Below, one piece after another: positions 46,747-56,308 of a DNA stretch of 64,000 nucleotides (positions are counted from its first letter, which is position 1; each line of letters begins with the position of its first letter). Position numbers and translations under genes: made by a program. The notes below the pieces were generated by a model. It had not been told where the DNA came from, made no database searches, and worked only from the letters and a program-made list of their open reading frames with translations. The stretch covers positions 124,001-188,000 of the forward strand of contig JADKBS010000006.1 in assembly GCA_016714985.1 (NCBI GenBank). The letters are read 5' to 3'. Origin of the DNA: Saprospiraceae bacterium. GTDB taxonomy: Bacteria > Bacteroidota > Bacteroidia > Chitinophagales > Saprospiraceae.

Positions 46747-47661
46747 TCACTTCAGTTCGTACTTAACGGGCAGCGTGAACATAACCCGTACTGGATTGCC
46801 CCTTTGCTTGCCAGCGTTCCATTTCGGCATCAGTTTTACCACTCGGATGGCTTCATCGCTGCAACCCGCACCAATATCACGCATGGATTCTATATTGGTA
46901 ATGCTGCCGTCACGTTCAACCACGAACCGGATGTAAACGGTCCCAGAGACGCCATTCTCACGTGCAATCGTTGGATATTGGATGTTGGCATAAATGAACT
47001 CCAACAGTTTCTTCTCGGCACAAGCCAACCGTTCGGCCTTTACCATCATATCCTCGCAGCCAGGGAAAGTTGGTTGGTCTTCAACCACTTTAAAGATTTC
47101 CCGTTCTCCCTCATCCGACGGTGGTGGGGGAGGAGGAGGGGGTGCGGCAGCTGCCGCTTCTTTTCTTTCAACATGAACAGGTACATTTGTTATTTCTGTG
47201 CCTTGGTCAATAGACATGTCCTCGAAAATCTTGGTTTCAACATCTATTTCGTTGGTGGCAACAATCTGAACAGAGGGTGGTGGTGGCGGTGGTGGTGGTG
47301 GCGGTGGTTCCAACGTCCTCGGTGTTTCCATTTCAATTTCATCTGGTACAGTCCCCAACAAGCTGGCGAAATCAACATGTTTCTCATAAGTCGTCCAACT
47401 GAAGGCGAAAATCATCAACAATGTTGCAATCATAATTCCATAAAACCGCAGGGAGGTGCTTGCCCTGAAAATATCCAATTCAGGATATTTCGTCCTTGCT
47501 TCTGCCGGCGAACCCCATTTCTCGTTTTTATGCAGTTCGGTAAGGTTTTCAGTTTCTAATTTTCGATAGTGCGCTCTAAGCGCCAGTAGTAAGATGACCG
47601 TCAGCGCCACCACGCCGAGTAGGCCAAATTCAATCATCGTAGTGGAGGTTTCAAATGACAT
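46747..47661 (-). CDS. tonB: Energy transducer TonB (paralogue 2)
   Basis: Encodes 304 residues with the same plan as the gene at 29942: N-terminal TM (LGVVALTVILLLALRAHYRK), second TM (FYGIMIATLLMIFAFSWTTY), two proline blocks (EPPPPPPPPPPPSV and APPPPPPPPPSDE) and a TonB_C domain (IQYPTIARENGVSGTVYIRF, MRDIGAGCSDEAIRVVKLMP, VRVMFTLPVKYELK). The two proteins are strongly similar along the whole length, so they arose by gene duplication. This copy is the next gene downstream of smc, across a 199-nt gap. Confidence 0.92.
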   Translation of the reverse strand: MSFETSTTMIEFGLLGVVALTVILLLALRAHYRKLETENLTELHKNEKWGSPAEARTKYPELDIFRASTSLRFYGIMIATLLMIFAFSWTTYEKHVDFASLLGTVPDEIEMETPRTLEPPPPPPPPPPPSVQIVATNEIDVETKIFEDMSIDQGTEITNVPVHVERKEAAAAAPPPPPPPPSDEGEREIFKVVEDQPTFPGCEDMMVKAERLACAEKKLLEFIYANIQYPTIARENGVSGTVYIRFVVERDGSITNIESMRDIGAGCSDEAIRVVKLMPKWNAGKQRGNPVRVMFTLPVKYELK

Positions 47662-47860
47662 GACTTCGGATTTTTAAGTTAAGAAATTCGTTTCCTATGA
47701 CCCGAAGTTGAGGGCATTTACATTTTACTCGAATGCTATTCGTCAATGCAGAAGTTGATTAATGTCAATACCCTATTTTTGTTGAGAATTTCAATACTCA
47801 ACAAAGAATTAGCGTGTAAAAATCGCCCCTTTTTTATACTGAAATTGGAATAAAAAGTAT
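47662..47860. other. smc-tonB2 intergenic region with a hairpin
   Basis: TTTGTTGAG (47777-47785) and CTCAACAAA (about 47796-47804) form a 9-bp hairpin, without a following T run, so I do not call it a terminator. No gene is visible. Confidence 0.35.
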
Positions 47861-50800
47861 TTAATTCTCCACCGCCGCCATGACCAAATCATTCTTCAAG
47901 CTCCTAAAATCCACGGGTGTCACTGCCGAAACACCTTGCTCTGGCATATAAACGCCATAAATCGTTTCCACGGCGGCCATCGTCTGCTTGTTGTGGGTGA
48001 CGATGATGAATTGACTATCCTTGCTGAAATCCTTGATGATATTGTTGAACTTCTCAATGTTGGCATCGTCCAGCGGGGCATCCACCTCGTCGAAAATACA
48101 AAAGGGAGCAGGCTTGAGCAAGTAAAGGGAGAAGAGTAGGGCGGTGGCCGTCAACGTCTTTTCCCCACCCGATAGCTGGCTGATGCTCTGTGGGCGCTTG
48201 CCTTTTGGCTTCGCAACGATTTCGATGTCGCTCTCCAGGGGGTTGTCAGGGTTGAGCAGGATAAGGTCGGCAGCGTCGTCGGCGGTGAACAAGCTGCGGA
48301 ATGCATCGATGAAATAGAGCCTTACCTTCCCGAAGGCTTCCAGAAACTGCGCTGTGGCTGTCTCTTCTATTTCTTTGATGGTCTCCATTAAGTCATCTTT
48401 CGCCTTCAAGATGTCGTCCCGCTGGGTGGTGATGGACGTATGGCGCTCGCTCATTTCATCGTAGGCTTCCACTGCCATTGGGTTGATTTCACCGTAGTTG
48501 TCCAAACGGTTTTTGATGCGCTCCACCTTTATTTGCAGGTCGTTTTCGTCCAAACCGACCTTTTGTTCCGCTGTCAAAGTCAACGCATCGTGGTCGTTTA
48601 TCGAAAGGTTGAACTCAATCCTTAGCCGCTCCGCAATATTCGTGAGCTGATATTTTGTGTCGCTGAACTTCTCCCGGAGGTTGTTGATTTTTATCTGCGA
48701 TTCCTGTGATTGTCGGCCCAGCGCCCGCAGTTTGTCCTCAATTTCATGGATGCTGTTGCGTGCCGCAAAAAACGCCTGCTCGGCAGCAGAAAGTGAACCT
48801 TCCTTCTCTTTGCGCTTGGCGTAATTCTCTTGAAGCGCCTTCACTAACTTCTCAATATCATCGTTGATTTGCGCCACTTCGTCACCCGATTGGTCGAGCG
48901 CCTTTTGGTTGCTGGCCATTGTCGCCTTCGTTTCATCGAGCTGTTTTTCCCTAAACGACAACTCTCGTTGAAGCGAAGACACCTTGTTCTGCTGCTTGAT
49001 GAACTCGATGTTCTTGTTGTTGAAATCCGTGCTGGCATTGCTCATTTCCTCTGCCACCGCTCGGAACTTACCATCAGTATTGTGAATTTGCTTGCGGGCC
49101 TCGTCAGCAGTCTGCATCTTCTCATCCAGTTGCTTTTCTATTTCGGCATTGGCCTTCTCGAAGCCCACAATGCGCTCCAAAGTCTGTGCCTTGCGGGCGT
49201 CCACATCTTTTATATAGGATTCAAAACTCTCCAACCTAGCCGCCAACGATACTCGCTCCTGTGAAATTCGATTCAGCAAGTTCTGCTCCTGTTGTATCTG
49301 CTGCCGTGACTGTTGCCCCTTTAGCGCCTCGATGCTCGACTTGAGGTTGTACATTTCCGTCGAAAGCACTTTCTCTTCCTCTTCGCCCCGTTTGATGGCG
49401 TTGTCAAGGATTTCGAGGTTCTTTTTCCTTCCGATTTTTTTACCCTCAAACAAGCCCACACTGCCACCAGTTAGGCTATGCCTGCGCTGGATGAAGCGCC
49501 CCGACTTGGCCAACAGCGTCCTGTTTTCTCCAGCCATTTGCTTCGCAACTTCTTCTTTTTCAAGGATAAAAACATTGTCCAAAAGGAAGCTGACGAGGTT
49601 GCGGTAAGCCGGGTCGCATTGCACAAAATCAGTGGCAGGGCGCACATCGCCTGAGTTCATCGCCATGCTCGGCGAGAAGTCTTTGAAGGAATCGTTCACG
49701 AAGAAATTGGCCTTGCCCTTCTGCGCCGATTGCAGCAATTGCACGGCCTGCTGGGCATCCTCGATGTTTTCCGTCACATAGAAATTGAGGTAAGGTTCGA
49801 GATAGTTTTCGATGGCCACCCGGTAGTCCACCTCCACATAAATCAAGTCGGAAAGCAAGGGCGCTTGTTTCGACCAGTTCTTCACATTGCTCAAGAAGCG
49901 GATGGATTCCGGGAAGCCCTCCAAGCTCTCGACCATGCTCTTGGTCAGCTTGTACTCGTTGCGCTTCGAGTCCAGTTCCCGGTGTATTTTTTGGATGCGG
50001 GTCTTCAGTTCGTCGAGTTTGGTTTCGCCTTCGGCAATGGCTTCCCGGCGTTGTTCCTCGGCTTTTTCGAGTGCCTCAATAGCGGCACGGCGCTCAGCCT
50101 CCGTCGCTTCCAGTTCCTTTATCTTGCTTTGCAACGACTCAGTTTCCGTCCGTCTATTTTTAACCTCCTCTTCGCCGTGGGCGATGTCGTGGCGGAGGTT
50201 CTCCATCTGGTTGGCGTTCACGGCCTTGGATTTCTCCAGTTCGTACAGTTCACGCTCCACCTTCTGCTGGTTCTGCATGATGGCATCCAGTCCGGCCTTC
50301 ATTTCGCCGTGGCTCTGGCGGATGTCGTTGAGGCGCTTTTCGGCGGCTTCAAGCTGCTGTTCGAGGCGGCTTTCGAGGCGGCGGTCTTCTTGCAGGGTCT
50401 CCCGATAGTTGACGATTTCGTCATCCAGTGTCGCAATGCGGGATTTCGCTATCACGATGGCCTCCTGCGATTTCGCCTTGTTCTGCTCCACAAAGGTGAT
50501 GCGCTGCTCCAGTACCCGTCGCTCGTTTTCGGCATCCCGAATACGGCCCACGAGCTGGTTCATTTCCCGTTGTCGCTCGCTCAGGGCCTGCTCTTGGTCG
50601 AGGTTGGTCTTGCGCTGTTGCTCCAGCCCCGCTTCCATTTGCCGCTGCTCGATTTCGAGTTGGCGGTAGCGGTCTTCCTCTTTTTCCAGCGAATCCTTGA
50701 TTTCCTTGTACTTGGCCTTCAGCGACTCCGATTTCAGTGCCGCCAGCTTGATGGCCAAGTCCTTGTATTCTTCCTTGAGTTCGTAGTATTTTTTGGTGCG

Positions 50801-51430
50801 CTTGGCCTGCGTTTCCAGCGATTTGAGGTTGTTGTTGATTTCAAACAAGAGGTCGTCCACCCGCTCCAGGTCGGCGGTGGTGGCTTGAAGTTTTTGGAGC
50901 GTTTCCCGTTTTCGTACTTTGTACTTAGAAATACCAGCGGCCTGCTCAAACATCTTGCGGCGGGCGTTGTCCTTGTCCGCCAGTATCTCGTCCACCATGC
51001 CGAGGGCAATGATGGCGTAACTGTTGGAGCCGATGCCCGTGTCCATCAGCAGGTTGGTGATGTCCTTGAGGCGGCAAACGACGCCGTTCAGTTGGTACTC
51101 GCTTTCCCCGCTGCGGTAGAGTCTGCGGGTGATTGCCACGGAATTGTATTCGGTTGGAAGCAGGTTCTTGGTATTCTCGAAGCTCAGCGTCACCTGCGCC
51201 ATGCCGCCCTGCTTGCGGCTTTTCGTGCCGTTGAAAATGACCGAGGTCATGGTGTCAAGGCGAAGCTCGCTGCTCTTCTGCTCGCCCAGCACCCAGCGGA
51301 TGGCGTCCACGACGTTGCTCTTGCCGCTGCCGTTCGGCCCGACAATGCCAATTACGTCCTCGTTGAAATGGATGACCGTTTCATCGGCGAAGGACTTGAA
51401 GCCTTTTATTTCGAGGGTCTTTAGACGCAT
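47861..51430 (-). CDS. smc: Chromosome segregation protein SMC
   Basis: Encodes 1189 residues, the standard length. Walker A GPNGSGKSN (about 32-40) in the N-terminal head; a long coiled coil (about 165-500); the hinge (about 510-660, LSDLIYVEVDYRVAIENYLE); the second coiled coil (about 670-1020); and the C-terminal head with signature LSGGEK and Walker B FCIFDEVDAPLDDANIEKFN. The protein forms the condensin ring that compacts and segregates the chromosome. The start MRLKTLEIKGFKSFADETVI is the canonical SMC N-terminus. Its 5' end and promoter region are duplicated at 52311-52390, on the far side of xisHI. Confidence 0.98.
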   Translation of the reverse strand: MRLKTLEIKGFKSFADETVIHFNEDVIGIVGPNGSGKSNVVDAIRWVLGEQKSSELRLDTMTSVIFNGTKSRKQGGMAQVTLSFENTKNLLPTEYNSVAITRRLYRSGESEYQLNGVVCRLKDITNLLMDTGIGSNSYAIIALGMVDEILADKDNARRKMFEQAAGISKYKVRKRETLQKLQATTADLERVDDLLFEINNNLKSLETQAKRTKKYYELKEEYKDLAIKLAALKSESLKAKYKEIKDSLEKEEDRYRQLEIEQRQMEAGLEQQRKTNLDQEQALSERQREMNQLVGRIRDAENERRVLEQRITFVEQNKAKSQEAIVIAKSRIATLDDEIVNYRETLQEDRRLESRLEQQLEAAEKRLNDIRQSHGEMKAGLDAIMQNQQKVERELYELEKSKAVNANQMENLRHDIAHGEEEVKNRRTETESLQSKIKELEATEAERRAAIEALEKAEEQRREAIAEGETKLDELKTRIQKIHRELDSKRNEYKLTKSMVESLEGFPESIRFLSNVKNWSKQAPLLSDLIYVEVDYRVAIENYLEPYLNFYVTENIEDAQQAVQLLQSAQKGKANFFVNDSFKDFSPSMAMNSGDVRPATDFVQCDPAYRNLVSFLLDNVFILEKEEVAKQMAGENRTLLAKSGRFIQRRHSLTGGSVGLFEGKKIGRKKNLEILDNAIKRGEEEEKVLSTEMYNLKSSIEALKGQQSRQQIQQEQNLLNRISQERVSLAARLESFESYIKDVDARKAQTLERIVGFEKANAEIEKQLDEKMQTADEARKQIHNTDGKFRAVAEEMSNASTDFNNKNIEFIKQQNKVSSLQRELSFREKQLDETKATMASNQKALDQSGDEVAQINDDIEKLVKALQENYAKRKEKEGSLSAAEQAFFAARNSIHEIEDKLRALGRQSQESQIKINNLREKFSDTKYQLTNIAERLRIEFNLSINDHDALTLTAEQKVGLDENDLQIKVERIKNRLDNYGEINPMAVEAYDEMSERHTSITTQRDDILKAKDDLMETIKEIEETATAQFLEAFGKVRLYFIDAFRSLFTADDAADLILLNPDNPLESDIEIVAKPKGKRPQSISQLSGGEKTLTATALLFSLYLLKPAPFCIFDEVDAPLDDANIEKFNNIIKDFSKDSQFIIVTHNKQTMAAVETIYGVYMPEQGVSAVTPVDFRSLKNDLVMAAVEN

Positions 51431-51474
51431 TTGCTCAATTTCGGGGGGCGAAGGTAGGGAGAATTTGGGGAAAG
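51393..51474. repeat. Left direct repeat: smc codons 1-12 plus upstream region
   Basis: The stretch GACTTGAAGCCTTTTATTTC (from 51393) and the stretch AATTTCGGGGGGCGAA (from about 51437) to GAATTTGGGGAAA (51461-51473) recur at 52311-52390 in the same orientation. This copy holds the intact smc start; a -7-like TACCTTCG lies in it on the minus strand. Confidence 0.85.
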
Positions 51475-51487
51475 TGGAGGTGCAATC

Positions 51488-51519
51488 TTGTCAAGTTGGG
51501 TTGAATTTCAATACCTTTG
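51488..51519 (+). promoter_or_regulatory. Promoter of xisHI (TTG 51488-51490, TACCTTTG 51512-51519)
   Basis: TTG, a 21-nt spacer and TACCTTTG precede the xisH ATG by 17 nt. The spacer runs divergently from the smc promoter region. Confidence 0.65.
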
Positions 51520-51536
51520 ACGAAACTTAAAACCTC

Positions 51537-51956
51537 ATGCCCAAAAGGGATAAGCTGCACGAAATCGTAAAAACGGCGCTTCAAAAAGAAGGCTGGAACA
51601 TCACTTACGACCCGCTTTTTGTGCCCACAGAGGGCGGCATCAACTTTTTCATTGACCTTGGCATGGAACGCTTCATTGGCGCTGAAAAGTCGGGTGATTT
51701 TATCGCCGTTGAAATCAAGAGCTTTGATGAAGTGACCCCATTTTACTCTTTTTACGAGCTTTTGGGTCAATACCTGATTTACCAAATGGCGCTGGAAGAA
51801 CAATCCTCCGCTTGGTCGCTTTTTGTTGCGATTACACAATCCGGTTTTGAAAAATTGCAGGATGCGCCCATTTTCCAACGGGCAATCGTAAAATTCAAGC
51901 TGAAATTCATTATTTTTGAACTTCGCAACCAAACCATCGTCGAATGGAAAAAATGA
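51537..51956 (+). CDS. xisH: XisH family protein (PD-(D/E)XK-like nuclease fold)
   Basis: Encodes 139 residues, the usual XisH length. Family pattern: HEIVKTALQKEGWNITYDPL, then INFFIDLGMERFIGAEKSGD and the core FIAVEIKSF, in which Asp and E-x-K fit a PD-(D/E)XK active site; then PFYSFYELLGQYLIYQMALE. In cyanobacteria XisH with XisI is required for excision of the fdxN element by the recombinase XisF, but XisHI pairs are common elsewhere without XisF, and their role is unknown. No XisF-type serine recombinase is in this window. It overlaps xisI by ATGA. Confidence 0.93.
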   Translation: MPKRDKLHEIVKTALQKEGWNITYDPLFVPTEGGINFFIDLGMERFIGAEKSGDFIAVEIKSFDEVTPFYSFYELLGQYLIYQMALEEQSSAWSLFVAITQSGFEKLQDAPIFQRAIVKFKLKFIIFELRNQTIVEWKK

Positions 51957-52282
51957 AAAAATACCAGTCCGCTATTCTAAAAGTCTTGAAAGAATACGCC
52001 GCCATAAAGTCCCCGTTCATGCCCGGCGTGGAGAACAAGGTCGTAGCAGACACGGCCAACCACCATTACCAACTCGTGCGCATGGGCTGGCACCAGGATA
52101 AGCACGTCTATTATCCCGTCTTCCATTTCGACATCATCAACGGCAAGGTTTGGGTGCAGGAAAACAGGACGGATGCCAAGATTGACGAGGAACTGGTTGC
52201 GGCTGGAGTAGCTGCGGTGGATATTGTTTCGGGGATGTCGCAGCCGAACCTTCAGGGGAAGGTGGAGGCGGTGGCAGCGTGA
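51953..52282 (+). CDS. xisI: XisI family protein
   Basis: I choose the ATG at 51953 (MKKYQSAILKVLKEYAAIKS) because it overlaps the xisH stop by four bases; an in-frame ATG at 51944 is equally possible. 109 residues. XisI features: HYQLVRMGWHQDKHVYYPVF, HFDIINGKVWVQENRTD and IDEELVAAGVAAVDIVSGM. XisI accompanies XisH in nearly all genomes, which suggests that the two form a complex. The small size and strict pairing resemble a toxin-antitoxin arrangement, but that is inference. Confidence 0.93.
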   Translation: MKKYQSAILKVLKEYAAIKSPFMPGVENKVVADTANHHYQLVRMGWHQDKHVYYPVFHFDIINGKVWVQENRTDAKIDEELVAAGVAAVDIVSGMSQPNLQGKVEAVAA

Positions 52283-52310
52283 GGGTATAATTGGCCAAGA
52301 GAATTAGAAC

Positions 52311-52390
52311 GACTTGAAGCCTTTTATTTCGAGGTCTTGATTCGCTTTATTGAATTTCGGGGGGCGAACGTAGGGAGAATTTGGGGAAAA
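52311..52390. repeat. Right direct repeat: displaced, decayed copy of the smc 5' end
   Basis: It repeats the left copy at 51393-51474. The first about 30 nt and last about 38 nt are nearly identical; the middle has diverged so that the smc ATG is lost and a base is missing in the coding part (minus-strand reading ACCTCGAAATAAAAGGCTTC). Together with the left copy it brackets xisHI. Confidence 0.85.
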
Positions 52391-52450
52391 TGGGACGTTT
52401 TAAAAGTACAAGAATTAATTCCCTTAACATTTTAAATCATCAGGACAAAA

Positions 52451-52458
52451 TACCTTTG
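52451..52458 (+). promoter_or_regulatory. TACCTTTG -7 element of the T9SS repeat protein gene
   Basis: TACCTTTG lies 26 nt before the ATG at 52484. No convincing TTG is found 19-21 nt upstream. Confidence 0.5.
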
Positions 52459-52483
52459 TAGCCTTACAAAATTCAATTTAGCT

Positions 52484-54028
52484 ATGAAAACCCGGTTTTT
52501 AACAATACTCTTTTCTTTGATAGCAAATTTAGTCATCGGTCAACCACAAGTACAGTGGTCTAAACTCATTGGCGGTTCACACATGGACATTGCGAGAGCG
52601 ATGTGTTATACCCACGATGGAGGTGTTGTAATCGCAGGGGACGCTGTTTCGAATGACTTTGACCTGGGAGCAAACTATGGTTACAACGATTACCTTGCTG
52701 CTAAAATCTCCGAATCAGGGGAGGTGATATGGGTGTCCAATTATGGAGGAAGCTCTTACGACATTGCGCATGATGTTATTGAAACTTTTGACCACAACTA
52801 TTTAATTGTTGGGGAGTCAAGATCTATTGATTATGATTTAACGAATAATAATGGTTTTAATGACCTCTGGATAATAGAATTAGATCAGCAAGGACAGCTT
52901 TTATGGCAAAAATCCATTGGTTCATCGGGAGGTGAATGGGGCAGTTGTGTAAAACAACTACCAGATGGTAGCTTCGTGATTGCGGGTATGAATGGTGCAG
53001 CGGACTTCGACATCCCAGAGAATAATGGTAGTGCTGACTTCTGGCTAATTAAAATTGATTCAATTGGCCAAATATTATGGCAAAAATCTTACGGTGGTTC
53101 TTGGATGGATTTTGGAAACAGCTTTGATGTAACGAAAGAGGGAGGATTTATATTTACTGGTAGAACATTTTCAAATGACATTGATGTTACGGACAGTTTT
53201 GGCAAAGACGATATATGGGTTTTAAAATTGTCTCCATTGGGGGGGATTGAGTGGCAAAAGTCTATTGGAGGCAGTAACAGAGACCTTGGTATTGATGTAT
53301 TGAGTACTTCAGATGGTGGATATATTGTTGCTGGGTGGACCGATTCTAACAATGGCGACTTTTCAGGTAATCATGGTAGTGATGACTTTTGTGCAATAAA
53401 ATTAGATTCAACTGGGGAAATTGTTTGGAAGAAATTGTACGGTGGAAGTGGAAGCGACCAACTATCAAAAATCATTCAAGATCACGATAGTGGGTATTTG
53501 ATGATTGGATATTCTGAATCAGTGAGTGGGATTAGTAATAAATTTGAATATGCAGATGTATGGATTGTCAAAATTAATGAAAGTGGAGAATTGATTTGGG
53601 AGAATACCTATGGTGGAAATTCCTGGGACTTAGGTGCTGACATAGTGTTAGCTCCTGATGAAGGATATTACCTTTCAGGTTACACTTTATCCGATTCTGG
53701 ACAAGTCAATGGTCAGCATGGATTAGCTGATGCAATGGTGCTTAAATTGTCTCCGTTTATCTCATCAATAAATGATAATTCTATTATTGACGACTCATGT
53801 TTAGCTCTTTACCCAAACACATTCGCTAGAGCTTTGACTATTTCTCTGTGTCAACTCGTTAGTAATGGGGGGTTGCATATTTACGACCAGCACGGGAGAA
53901 TTGTTCTAACAAAATATTTCAAAGGCAAAACAGAGATTGAAATTGAGCACTTGCCATCTGGAATTTATCATGCATTATATTATTCTTTTGAAGGAAAGGC
54001 TTTATATAACAATTTCGTCAAGGAATAG
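52484..54028 (+). CDS. Secreted repeat protein (GGS-D/DGG beta-propeller-like) with T9SS type A sorting domain
   Basis: Encodes 514 residues with a signal peptide (MKTRFLTILFSLIANLVIGQ). Seven repeats of about 55 residues follow the pattern W-x-K-x-x-GG-S-x-x-D ... DGG-x-x-I-A-G ... NGxxDxWxxKI (LIGGSHMDIARAMCYTHDGG; SADFWLIKIDSIGQILWQKS; KDDIWVLKLSPLGGIEWQKS). The number and pattern suggest a beta-propeller. The C-terminus is a type A sorting domain (LPSGIYHALYYSFEGKALYN). This family is common in Bacteroidota surface proteomes without known function. The gene is more AT-rich than neighbours and ends just before the dinB remnant. Confidence 0.9.
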   Translation: MKTRFLTILFSLIANLVIGQPQVQWSKLIGGSHMDIARAMCYTHDGGVVIAGDAVSNDFDLGANYGYNDYLAAKISESGEVIWVSNYGGSSYDIAHDVIETFDHNYLIVGESRSIDYDLTNNNGFNDLWIIELDQQGQLLWQKSIGSSGGEWGSCVKQLPDGSFVIAGMNGAADFDIPENNGSADFWLIKIDSIGQILWQKSYGGSWMDFGNSFDVTKEGGFIFTGRTFSNDIDVTDSFGKDDIWVLKLSPLGGIEWQKSIGGSNRDLGIDVLSTSDGGYIVAGWTDSNNGDFSGNHGSDDFCAIKLDSTGEIVWKKLYGGSGSDQLSKIIQDHDSGYLMIGYSESVSGISNKFEYADVWIVKINESGELIWENTYGGNSWDLGADIVLAPDEGYYLSGYTLSDSGQVNGQHGLADAMVLKLSPFISSINDNSIIDDSCLALYPNTFARALTISLCQLVSNGGLHIYDQHGRIVLTKYFKGKTEIEIEHLPSGIYHALYYSFEGKALYNNFVKE

Positions 54029-54040
54029 CGATATTTTGAA

Positions 54041-54107
54041 TTTTGAATCCAACCTACCTCCTTTACCGCAAAATCATCCACATAGACATGGATGCCTTTT
54101 TGCCAGC
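54041..54107 (+). pseudogene. Displaced copy of the dinB 5' end
   Basis: The sequence TTGAATCCAACCTACCTCC and the next 45 nt match the start of dinB at 59357-59422 with only a few differences, encoding NPTYLLYRKIIHIDMDAF and then diverging (LPAIS). The TTG start codon is kept. It has no continuation as a polymerase. It lies 13 nt after the T9SS repeat gene. Confidence 0.85.
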
Positions 54108-54126
54108 TATTTCCTTACAAGGCATG

Positions 54127-54161
54127 AAAAAAAATGGCGACATGTTATACACACGTCGCCA
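54127..54161 (-). terminator. Rho-independent terminator of the lipoprotein gene
   Basis: TGGCGAC (54135-54141) pairs with GTCGCCA (54155-54161); on the minus strand the stem is followed by eight T (54127-54134). It sits 34 nt past the lipoprotein stop codon. Confidence 0.85.
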
Positions 54162-54195
54162 AGCAATTGACCAATTTGATAAAGGATGGATGTGG

Positions 54196-55107
54196 TTATT
54201 TCACCACTGGGCAATTGACCAAAGCCACGCCCGAACCAAGAATATTGGCGGCTTGGGCCGTTGAAAGGTTGCTCATCTCGTCAAAATCTGCGTTGTCGAA
54301 AACGTTCACCGACCAAAGTGGGGAATAATTGGCGTCAGCGGGCATGGTGGCCAGTACGTTGTGGGTCTTGGAGGTGCCCGGCTCGGTCACGAATCCAGAG
54401 GAAGGGCCGCCGTTTGGCTGGTCGGGGTTGATGTTAAAGGTGACATAGATGGGGGAAATTGGGACACTTGTACCGCTCAAAGCCTTTTCTTCAAACGTAA
54501 AATAGTGTACGATCTTGCCCTTGTACCAACCACGGTGCAGCGACTTGTCGCCGTTGGCGAACCGCTTGCTGGCCGTCGAGCCTTTGGGCACCACTGGGCA
54601 GTTGATGATATTGGTGGTGGTGTTGACCTTGTAGCCAGCCGCTTGGATTTCCCCTAAGGAGGTGATGGTGTTGGCCACAAAATCTTTGGGCACCTCTACC
54701 ACGTTCATTTGCCAAAAATCGTTGTAGCCCGCTTCGCCCGGCACTTTGTCAATGATGAACAATTGGCCATCAATCAGTTCGCCATCGTGCATCGGCACAT
54801 AGATGGGGATGGCCGTGGTGGGCATCACGTCGAAATTGTAGTAGTCCAGCGTCTCACCGTTGGGGCCGAGGCCAGTGGTGATGAACGGCGCTTGGTCGAA
54901 GTTGATTGGCGAATCGGCAGCAGGGAGGCCGTTGCTTGCGTCCCGCACCATGAGGGTGCCGGCCTCGGTCGAAAAGCGGTCAACGGGCATGATTGCGGCT
55001 GCGTCCGGGTCTTTTCCGACAGGCTTGGCGCTTTCGTCATCGCCACAGGCTGTGAAAAGAAAAGACATGGTCAATATGACGGTCAATGCATAAAACGAGG
55101 ACTTCAT
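54196..55107 (-). CDS. Hypothetical lipoprotein
   Basis: Encodes 303 residues from the ATG at 55107 (MKSSFYALTVILTMSFLFTA, lipobox Cys in TACGDDE). A longer frame to 55248 is not supported by a lipobox. The mature part is beta-rich with two similar segments ending in conserved cysteine motifs (IINCPVVPKG near the middle and GVALVNCPVV at the C-terminus). No named family is recognised. It is transcribed divergently from the response regulator gene, and its partner gene at 57.8 kb is another lipoprotein, so the locus may sense an envelope or redox signal. Confidence 0.75.
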   Translation of the reverse strand: MKSSFYALTVILTMSFLFTACGDDESAKPVGKDPDAAAIMPVDRFSTEAGTLMVRDASNGLPAADSPINFDQAPFITTGLGPNGETLDYYNFDVMPTTAIPIYVPMHDGELIDGQLFIIDKVPGEAGYNDFWQMNVVEVPKDFVANTITSLGEIQAAGYKVNTTTNIINCPVVPKGSTASKRFANGDKSLHRGWYKGKIVHYFTFEEKALSGTSVPISPIYVTFNINPDQPNGGPSSGFVTEPGTSKTHNVLATMPADANYSPLWSVNVFDNADFDEMSNLSTAQAANILGSGVALVNCPVVK

Positions 55108-55526
55108 AAGCTTGGTTGTTTTTTGAAAAGGACGCCGCCCCGTTGGTCTGTCCTCCCCCGTTGCGGCGCCTTTCTTTGAAATTTCTGCTGCAAAGTTCCG
55201 CCCATCCTTGCTGGCAAGCGTCACGGTTGTTTTGCATATACATAACAAGTTTATTTTTTTGAAAAAACGTATCTATATTTCACAAAGCATTGATTGTTAA
55301 TGCGTTGTAGAACAAAATTGGAATCTAGGCGACATTAAATGCATTGGATTGGCCATGTTCCATAACCTTTATGTGACCTTTGGAATTGATTGCTTGGAAT
55401 TGTCCATAATGCTGTGATAATTCTGTGATAACTGGTAGGGGATAAGCGGGTAAATTTGGGGCGTAAATAATCCAACACCCAGTTCGACCAATTCCCCAAT
55501 TCAACCCATCCACAACCACTATAAAC
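55108..55526. other. Divergent intergenic region between lipoprotein and response regulator
   Basis: About 420 nt without a gene. Near 55408-55431 the word CTGTGATAA occurs twice (GCTGTGATAATTCTGTGATA), a possible operator for the response regulator. No clear TAnnTTTG -7 element on the plus strand was found within 60 nt of the regulator start. Confidence 0.3.
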
Positions 55527-56234
<708 letters not shown>

Positions 56235-56235
56235 A

Positions 56236-56303
56236 AATGATGAATGATAAATGGTGGAATGATGAATGTTGAACCATTCATCATTCCATCATTCATCATT
56301 CCT
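56236..56303. repeat. GAATGAT/ATCATTC word array and hairpin
   Basis: GGAATGATGAATG (56256-56268) is fully complementary to CATTCATCATTCC (56275-56287) with a 6-nt loop, surrounded by more copies of the same word (ATGATGAATGAT; CATCATTCATCATTCC). It fills the gap between regulator and kinase and ends 6 nt before the kinase start. Confidence 0.7.
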
Positions 56304-56308
56304 AGCAC

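Noticed and set aside
46690..47559. Open frame opposite tonB2 (and a similar one at 29999-30691 opposite tonB1)
   Set aside because: Runs of Trp/Arg/Gly reflect the antisense of proline codons; both are shadows.
47777..47804. Hairpin after smc as a terminator
   Set aside because: The stem is A/U-rich and lacks a following U tract in either direction.
49730..51424. A 564-codon open frame on the plus strand opposite smc
   Set aside because: It mirrors the smc coiled coil in another frame, is Leu/Phe/Val-rich without any domain, and smc itself is unmistakable.
54043..54264. Small open frame beginning with a polymerase-like N-terminus
   Set aside because: Only the first 18 residues match DinB; the rest is terminator and antisense of the lipoprotein gene, so it is a displaced gene start, not a gene.
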